Positions 5,920 to 9,851 of a DNA stretch of 9,851 nucleotides are shown piece after piece. The position numbers and the translations under genes were made by a program. The notes beneath the pieces are model-generated. The model did no database searches. It worked only from the letters and a program-made list of their open reading frames with translations, and was not told the origin of the DNA. Every line of letters starts with the position of its first letter. Position 1 is the first letter of the stretch. The stretch is from Clostridia bacterium (lineage in GTDB: Bacteria > Bacillota_A > Clostridia > Peptostreptococcales > JAAYPU01): positions 1 to 9,851 of the forward strand of contig JAKSCF010000497.1 in NCBI GenBank assembly GCA_022360735.1, written 5' to 3'.

Positions 5920-5925
5920 CAGATG

Positions 5926-6747
5926 ATGACATTTAAATTTTGCTCAATTGCAAGTGGCAGCAGTGGGAATTGTTATGTGATCGCATCACAAAACAGCAAA
6001 ATACTATTGGATGCAGGGGTTTCCGGAAAAAAAATCACAGCAGGATTAAACTCTGTAGGTGTTGCACCTGAGGAAATAGAAGCGATTTTAGTAACACATG
6101 AGCATACTGACCATATTAAAGGTGCAGGAATTTTTTCAAGAAAATATGATACCCCCATTTATGCTAACGAAGCTACTTGGCAAGCGATGCAAAGCTCTAT
6201 AGGTAAAGTCAAAGAGCACAATATAAAAACGTTTACAACAGGTGAGGAAATGCTTATAAAGGATGTCGATATAAAATCATATCATATATCACATGATGCG
6301 GTGGAGCCTGTAGGTTTTTCTTTTTACAAAAACGATGTGCAAGTGAGCATAGCAACAGATTTGGGGTGTATGACCAGTGAAATATTAGAGGAAATTACAC
6401 ATGCAGATTTTCTGGTACTGGAAGCCAATCATGATATTGAAATGCTTAAAATGGGTAGATATCCTTGGTACTTGAAAAAAAGAATTTTAAGTGAAAAAGG
6501 GCACTTATCTAATATAGATGCGGGTAAAGCGTTAACGCATATTTTAAAGACGAATGATAAGGAAAGGGATGTACTGCTGGCACACTTAAGTCATGAAAAC
6601 AATTTCCCTCAAATGGCCTATCAGACGGTCAAGAATATTTTAGAGGAAGAAAATATCTATATTGGGCAAGATATAAGAATACATACTGCTTTACGTGAGG
6701 AAACAAGTGAAATTTACCCAATTTCCAAAAAAGTGAGGTGTTATTAA
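5926..6747 (+). CDS. walJ: WalJ/YycJ metallo-beta-lactamase-fold hydrolase
   Basis: A 273-residue cytoplasmic metallo-hydrolase of the YycJ/WalJ family (Bacillus WalJ is about 264). The N-terminus FCSIASGSSGNCYVI and the LLDAG turn (D29) are family hallmarks. The metal site motif THEHTDH gives H58, H60, D62 and H63. Further expected ligands or fold residues appear in SHDAVEPVGF, SIATDLG and LAHLSHENN, and SEKGHLSN is the conserved C-terminal YycJ signature. Members are thought to act on nucleic acid and link cell-wall control with replication or repair; the exact substrate is not certain. No membrane segment is present. The start at 5926 has ideal spacing from AGGAGG. The stop TAA shares its last base with the ATG of the following protease gene, so the two are translated as a coupled pair. 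Confidence 0.93.
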   Translation: MTFKFCSIASGSSGNCYVIASQNSKILLDAGVSGKKITAGLNSVGVAPEEIEAILVTHEHTDHIKGAGIFSRKYDTPIYANEATWQAMQSSIGKVKEHNIKTFTTGEEMLIKDVDIKSYHISHDAVEPVGFSFYKNDVQVSIATDLGCMTSEILEEITHADFLVLEANHDIEMLKMGRYPWYLKKRILSEKGHLSNIDAGKALTHILKTNDKERDVLLAHLSHENNFPQMAYQTVKNILEEENIYIGQDIRIHTALREETSEIYPISKKVRCY

Positions 6748-7991
6748 TGGACAACTATCAAGATCAAAACAATAATACATTTGGACCTATTTCAAATGAG
6801 AAAGTTGAACAACAAATAAAACTAGAACAAGAAGCGGAACAGGGATTAGAAATCAATGAGCAGCAAATAAAAATTAAAAAAGATGTATCAAATGGCAAAA
6901 AATTTAGAAATTCTATCGTTACAATTGTCATTGTTGCGTTACTATCAGGCTTTGGCGGTGGTGCAATATCTACTTATTTCATGACTAAAAATTTAGAATA
7001 TAATATGGGCGGCGCACCTAATATAGAAATAATCCCTAAGGATGCTGAGCTTAATACTGCATCTGTAATTGCTGAGAAAGTATTGCCTTCAGTAGTAGGC
7101 ATTGCTACAGAGGTTGTCTATTCGGACTTTTTCGGGAAGAGAATAGGAGAAGGTGTAGGAACAGGTGTTATAGTGGATGAAGATGGTTATATTTTGACCA
7201 ATTCCCATGTTGTTAATAATGGCGATACCAGTGCTATAAGAGTATTGCTGCATGATGGCAGAGAAGTTGAAGGAACGTTATTGTGGCATGATCAAACATT
7301 AGATTTAGCAATTGTAAAGATTGATGTTCAGAATTTGACACCTGCTGTATTGGGAGATTCGGAAGAATTAAAAGTTGGAGAACTTGCAGTAGCCATAGGA
7401 AACCCTCTTGGATTTCAGTTTGAAAGAACATTAACACAGGGTGTCATCAGTGGACTAAATAGAACAATTCCTATCAGTAACTATGAGAATATAGAAGGAT
7501 TAATTCAAACGGATGCTTCTATTAATCCTGGAAACAGTGGCGGTCCGTTACTCAATCAATATGGCCAGGTAATCGGAATAAATACAGCTAAAATACAGTC
7601 CGGAGAAGGATTGGGATTCGCTATTCCAATTAACATTGCACAGCCTATAGTCTCTGAATTTATTGAAAAAGGTGAATTTAGAAAAGTGTACTTAGGGATT
7701 CGAGGTGTCAGCGTAAAGGAATACTTACAGACATTTAATGATGATTTAGGTGTTGAAGAAGGTGTATTTATCTATCAGATTTTTACTGATTCACCGGTAG
7801 CAAAAGCAAAATTAAGAGAAGGTGATGTAATTGTGAAAATCGGAGATAAAGACATTCAAACCATGACTCAATTGGTGAATGAGTTATATAAGTATAGACC
7901 TAATGATACGGTTCAAATATCTGTTGTAAGAGATGGCAAAATTCAAGAAGTAACAATAGTCTTTGAAGCAGTCCCGGAAAGTTTTAATTAA
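6747..7991 (+). CDS. htrA: HtrA/DegP-type membrane-anchored serine protease
   Basis: A 414-residue HtrA-family protease that degrades or refolds damaged proteins outside the membrane; it corresponds by position to Bacillus yyxA (htrC) at the end of the wal operon. Order: a Gln/Glu-rich cytoplasmic region 1-52, one transmembrane helix about 55-78 with a Gly-rich end, a trypsin-like domain about 100-305 and one PDZ domain about 313-407. The catalytic triad is intact: H154 in LTNSHVV, D186 in LDLAIVKI and S264 in NPGNSGGPL. The PDZ begins at YLGIRGV, with the peptide-binding loop typical of HtrA. The ATG at 6747 is preferred over an in-frame GTG at 6738 because GAGGTG (6735-6740) lies 6 bases before it. 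It overlaps walJ by one base (TAATG). Confidence 0.95.
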   Translation: MDNYQDQNNNTFGPISNEKVEQQIKLEQEAEQGLEINEQQIKIKKDVSNGKKFRNSIVTIVIVALLSGFGGGAISTYFMTKNLEYNMGGAPNIEIIPKDAELNTASVIAEKVLPSVVGIATEVVYSDFFGKRIGEGVGTGVIVDEDGYILTNSHVVNNGDTSAIRVLLHDGREVEGTLLWHDQTLDLAIVKIDVQNLTPAVLGDSEELKVGELAVAIGNPLGFQFERTLTQGVISGLNRTIPISNYENIEGLIQTDASINPGNSGGPLLNQYGQVIGINTAKIQSGEGLGFAIPINIAQPIVSEFIEKGEFRKVYLGIRGVSVKEYLQTFNDDLGVEEGVFIYQIFTDSPVAKAKLREGDVIVKIGDKDIQTMTQLVNELYKYRPNDTVQISVVRDGKIQEVTIVFEAVPESFN

Positions 7992-8042
7992 AAAATAAAT
8001 AGAAAAAAGAGGAAATTAAGGCTTTATATAGAAAATAATATG

Positions 8043-8048
8043 TATAAT
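8043..8048 (+). promoter_or_regulatory. candidate -10 element upstream of the GGDEF/EAL gene
   Basis: TATAAT lies 24 bases before the ATG at 8073 in the 81-base spacer after htrA. No -35 sequence is seen at normal spacing, and no clear terminator follows htrA, so read-through from htrA is equally possible. Confidence 0.25.
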
Positions 8049-8072
8049 AATTAATGAAAGCAGGGGATAGAT

Positions 8073-9851
8073 ATGGAGAATATCATACTGGTCATTGCTT
8101 TTGCATCCTTAGTAACGGCAATTATACATATTATTGTTGATAAAGCTCTTTCTTTTAATAAAAAAGAGCTAAAAAATATATTGAAGCAAAAAATTATTTG
8201 TGAAGAAAGATTTAAGCTGGCAGTAGAAGGATCTAATGATGGCATTTGGGAATGGGACCATGAGAATAAACATTTTTATTGTTCATCACAATGGAAAAAG
8301 ATGCTTGGATATAATGAAAACATGTCTGTAGATGTTAAATTTATTTTCAGAATTCTACATTTAAGTGATAGCAAAATGGTCTCGAAAAAACTAAAATATA
8401 TAATGGCAGGCAAATCGGACTTTTTAAATGCAAATGTTCGATTGAAATGTAGAGATGGAAAATATAAATGGATTTTGTGCAGGGGAAAAGTTTTAAGAAA
8501 TGACAAAGGGAATATGATTCGTATTGCCGGTTCACATTCAGATATTGATGAAGTTGTGCATTTAACTAAGGAAGTTAAATATGAAAAAGAATTCTTGAAT
8601 GCTATATTGGAAACCGCACCCAATATTATATTGGTTATTGATAAAGATGGAAAAATTATTTCCATGAGTAAATATGCACGTTGTTTTTTTGAGTTTAATA
8701 CTTCTGAATTCAAGCTAGATGAAATATTTTTAAAATATGAACAAGACAAAATATTAAACTATATGGAACATATAGACCAGTACCCAGAAGGGCTTGTTTG
8801 TAAAGTTGCCACAAAAACAGGCAGTATACGGTCTGTTTTGTGGCAGCTTTCTCATGTAAGGGATACCAATAATAGTAGAAGAACATTGTTTATTGGAACT
8901 GATATTACGGAAAGCGAAAAAAGTAAAAAAACCATTCAAGAGCTTGAATATTATGACCAATTGACGCAACTCCCTAACCGGCAAAGCTTTATGACTAAGC
9001 TTAATAAAATGATTCAACAAGGTCAAATCAGGCTTGCCGTTCTATATATTGATTTAGATAATTTTAAAAATATCAATGATGTATTTGGCCATGATTTTGG
9101 AGATCGATATTTGATTAATATTGGTCAAATCATTCAGGACAGTATTGAAGGGTTGGATGGATATGTTGCTAGGTTAGGTGGAGATGAGTTTGCAATTGTA
9201 CTAAAAAATGCTACAAAGAAAAACGCCGCAGAGTTGTCTTTAAAGATTAAAAGAAAACTAAAAGAGCAAATTTTAGTTGAAGATATATTGATGGATACAA
9301 CAGCGAGTATCGGTATTGCTTTTTTTCCCCAAGATGCAAAAAATGAGCAAGAATTATTGATATGTGTAGATGCAGCCATGTATAGAGCGAAACTAATGGG
9401 AAAAAATACGGTTCAATTTTTCAATCAAGAGATATATGAAGAAATATTGGAAAAAAATATTTTAATCAATCAATTAAAGCATGCATTAAATAATGATAAG
9501 TTTATTCTATATTATCAACCGATTTATAATACCATATCCGATGGTATCTCTGTGGTAGAAACCTTAATAAGGTGGGACAAAAATGGTGAAATCATCCCAC
9601 CCGACCGTTTCATTCCAATTTCAGAAGAAACCGGACTCATTGTCCCTATTGGATATTGGATTCTAAAAAAGGCTTTTGAACAATCTAAGGAGTGGAAAAA
9701 TAAAGGGATTAATGTTTTATTTTCTATTAACATATCATGGGTACAGCTTAAGCAAAAGAACTTTACAGAAAGAGTAAAATACTTGATGGATGAGATAGGT
9801 GTTGATCCCAAAATGATTATATTTGAAATCACTGAAGAAATCATGTTTAAA
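8073..9851 (+). CDS. TM-PAS-PAS-GGDEF-EAL cyclic-di-GMP signalling protein, 3' end outside window
   Basis: An open frame of 593 codons runs off the window. It encodes a bifunctional-type c-di-GMP protein: a short membrane segment (residues 2-22), PAS 1 at about 46-163 (GIWEWDHE; 'YKWILCRGKVL', then 'IAGSHSDIDE'), PAS 2 at about 174-285 and a GGDEF domain from D295 (DQLTQLPNR). The active-site motif is intact at 369-373 in ARLGGDEFAI. The product-inhibition I-site RxxD is not kept: EGLD stands there. The EAL domain starts near 470 with LYYQPIYN. Its signature is ETL rather than EAL (E496, VVETLIRW), but the ExLxR pattern, N553 in FSINIS and E585 in FEITE, all metal-site positions, are present, so phosphodiesterase activity is possible. 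AGGGG lies 6-7 bases before the ATG. No input signal can be deduced. Confidence 0.93.
   Translation, partial: MENIILVIAFASLVTAIIHIIVDKALSFNKKELKNILKQKIICEERFKLAVEGSNDGIWEWDHENKHFYCSSQWKKMLGYNENMSVDVKFIFRILHLSDSKMVSKKLKYIMAGKSDFLNANVRLKCRDGKYKWILCRGKVLRNDKGNMIRIAGSHSDIDEVVHLTKEVKYEKEFLNAILETAPNIILVIDKDGKIISMSKYARCFFEFNTSEFKLDEIFLKYEQDKILNYMEHIDQYPEGLVCKVATKTGSIRSVLWQLSHVRDTNNSRRTLFIGTDITESEKSKKTIQELEYYDQLTQLPNRQSFMTKLNKMIQQGQIRLAVLYIDLDNFKNINDVFGHDFGDRYLINIGQIIQDSIEGLDGYVARLGGDEFAIVLKNATKKNAAELSLKIKRKLKEQILVEDILMDTTASIGIAFFPQDAKNEQELLICVDAAMYRAKLMGKNTVQFFNQEIYEEILEKNILINQLKHALNNDKFILYYQPIYNTISDGISVVETLIRWDKNGEIIPPDRFIPISEETGLIVPIGYWILKKAFEQSKEWKNKGINVLFSINISWVQLKQKNFTERVKYLMDEIGVDPKMIIFEITEEIMFK

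Larger units (their letters stand above)
5680..5925. other. AT-rich spacer with repeated TTAAG motifs upstream of walJ
   Basis: This spacer holds the palindrome CTTAAG twice (5709-5714, 5786-5791) and AAGTATTAAG twice, exactly repeated (5744-5753, 5856-5865). CTTAAT (5839-5844) and ATTAAG (5853-5858) flank the putative walJ -10 element as an inverted repeat. These could be regulator sites or low-complexity sequence. No conserved riboswitch was recognised. Confidence 0.35.

Noticed and set aside
5875..5925. Longer walJ start at 5875
   Set aside because: The extra residues do not resemble the YycJ N-terminus, and the perfect AGGAGG lies inside this stretch.
6738..6746. GTG start for the HtrA protease at 6738
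   Set aside because: GAGGTG at 6735-6740 overlaps it and is correctly spaced for the ATG at 6747.
8276..8749. 157-codon - strand frame
   Set aside because: It lies wholly within the PAS region of the c-di-GMP gene, whose frame shows clear domain motifs; it is a shadow.

Overview
The window comes from an AT-rich, Gram-positive genome of the Clostridia type. Short AT-rich intergenic spacers, strong AGGAGG-type ribosome binding sites, U-tailed terminators and the gene families present (YycH, YycI, YycJ/WalJ, HtrA/YyxA) all support this. The species cannot be fixed from the sequence.

Left part (1-1613, + strand). The end of a SpoIIE/RsbU-type PP2C serine phosphatase enters from outside the window. 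It carries a one-base frameshift just before its conserved TDG metal-binding motif. It is followed by a membrane-anchored, propeller-like protein of unknown function. A long inverted repeat lies where transcription from the two sides converges.

Middle-left (1614-2610, - strand). There is a monocistronic RNase HI with a very good sigma-A promoter and an unusual insertion before its last catalytic aspartate. Upstream of it lies a 77-residue Gly/Cys/hydrophobic peptide built from two copies of one module, with its own terminator.

Centre (2656-5680, + strand). A three-gene unit encodes a secreted, probably Ig-like protein of unknown function, then YycH, then YycI. YycH and YycI are known in Bacillus and Staphylococcus as membrane modulators of the essential WalK/WalR cell-wall two-component system. 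walR and walK are not next to them here. The unit is preceded by TGTAAT-N5-TGTAAT, a perfect match to the published WalR box, ending 10 bp before a TATAAT -10 element. This is the most interesting feature of the window: it suggests a WalR-controlled unit with a previously unassigned exported partner. A terminator closes the unit after yycI.

Right-centre (5681-7991, + strand). A 295-bp spacer holds a separate promoter, a possible antisense micro-ORF and repeated TTAAG motifs. walJ (a metallo-beta-lactamase-fold hydrolase) and an HtrA-type membrane serine protease follow, overlapping by one base. In Bacillus these genes are the tail of the wal operon, so the order yycH-yycI-yycJ-htrA is kept but is cut into two transcription units.

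Right end (8073-9851, + strand). An open-ended gene encodes a TM-PAS-PAS-GGDEF-EAL cyclic-di-GMP signalling protein and runs off the window. No RNA genes, mobile elements or CRISPR arrays were seen.
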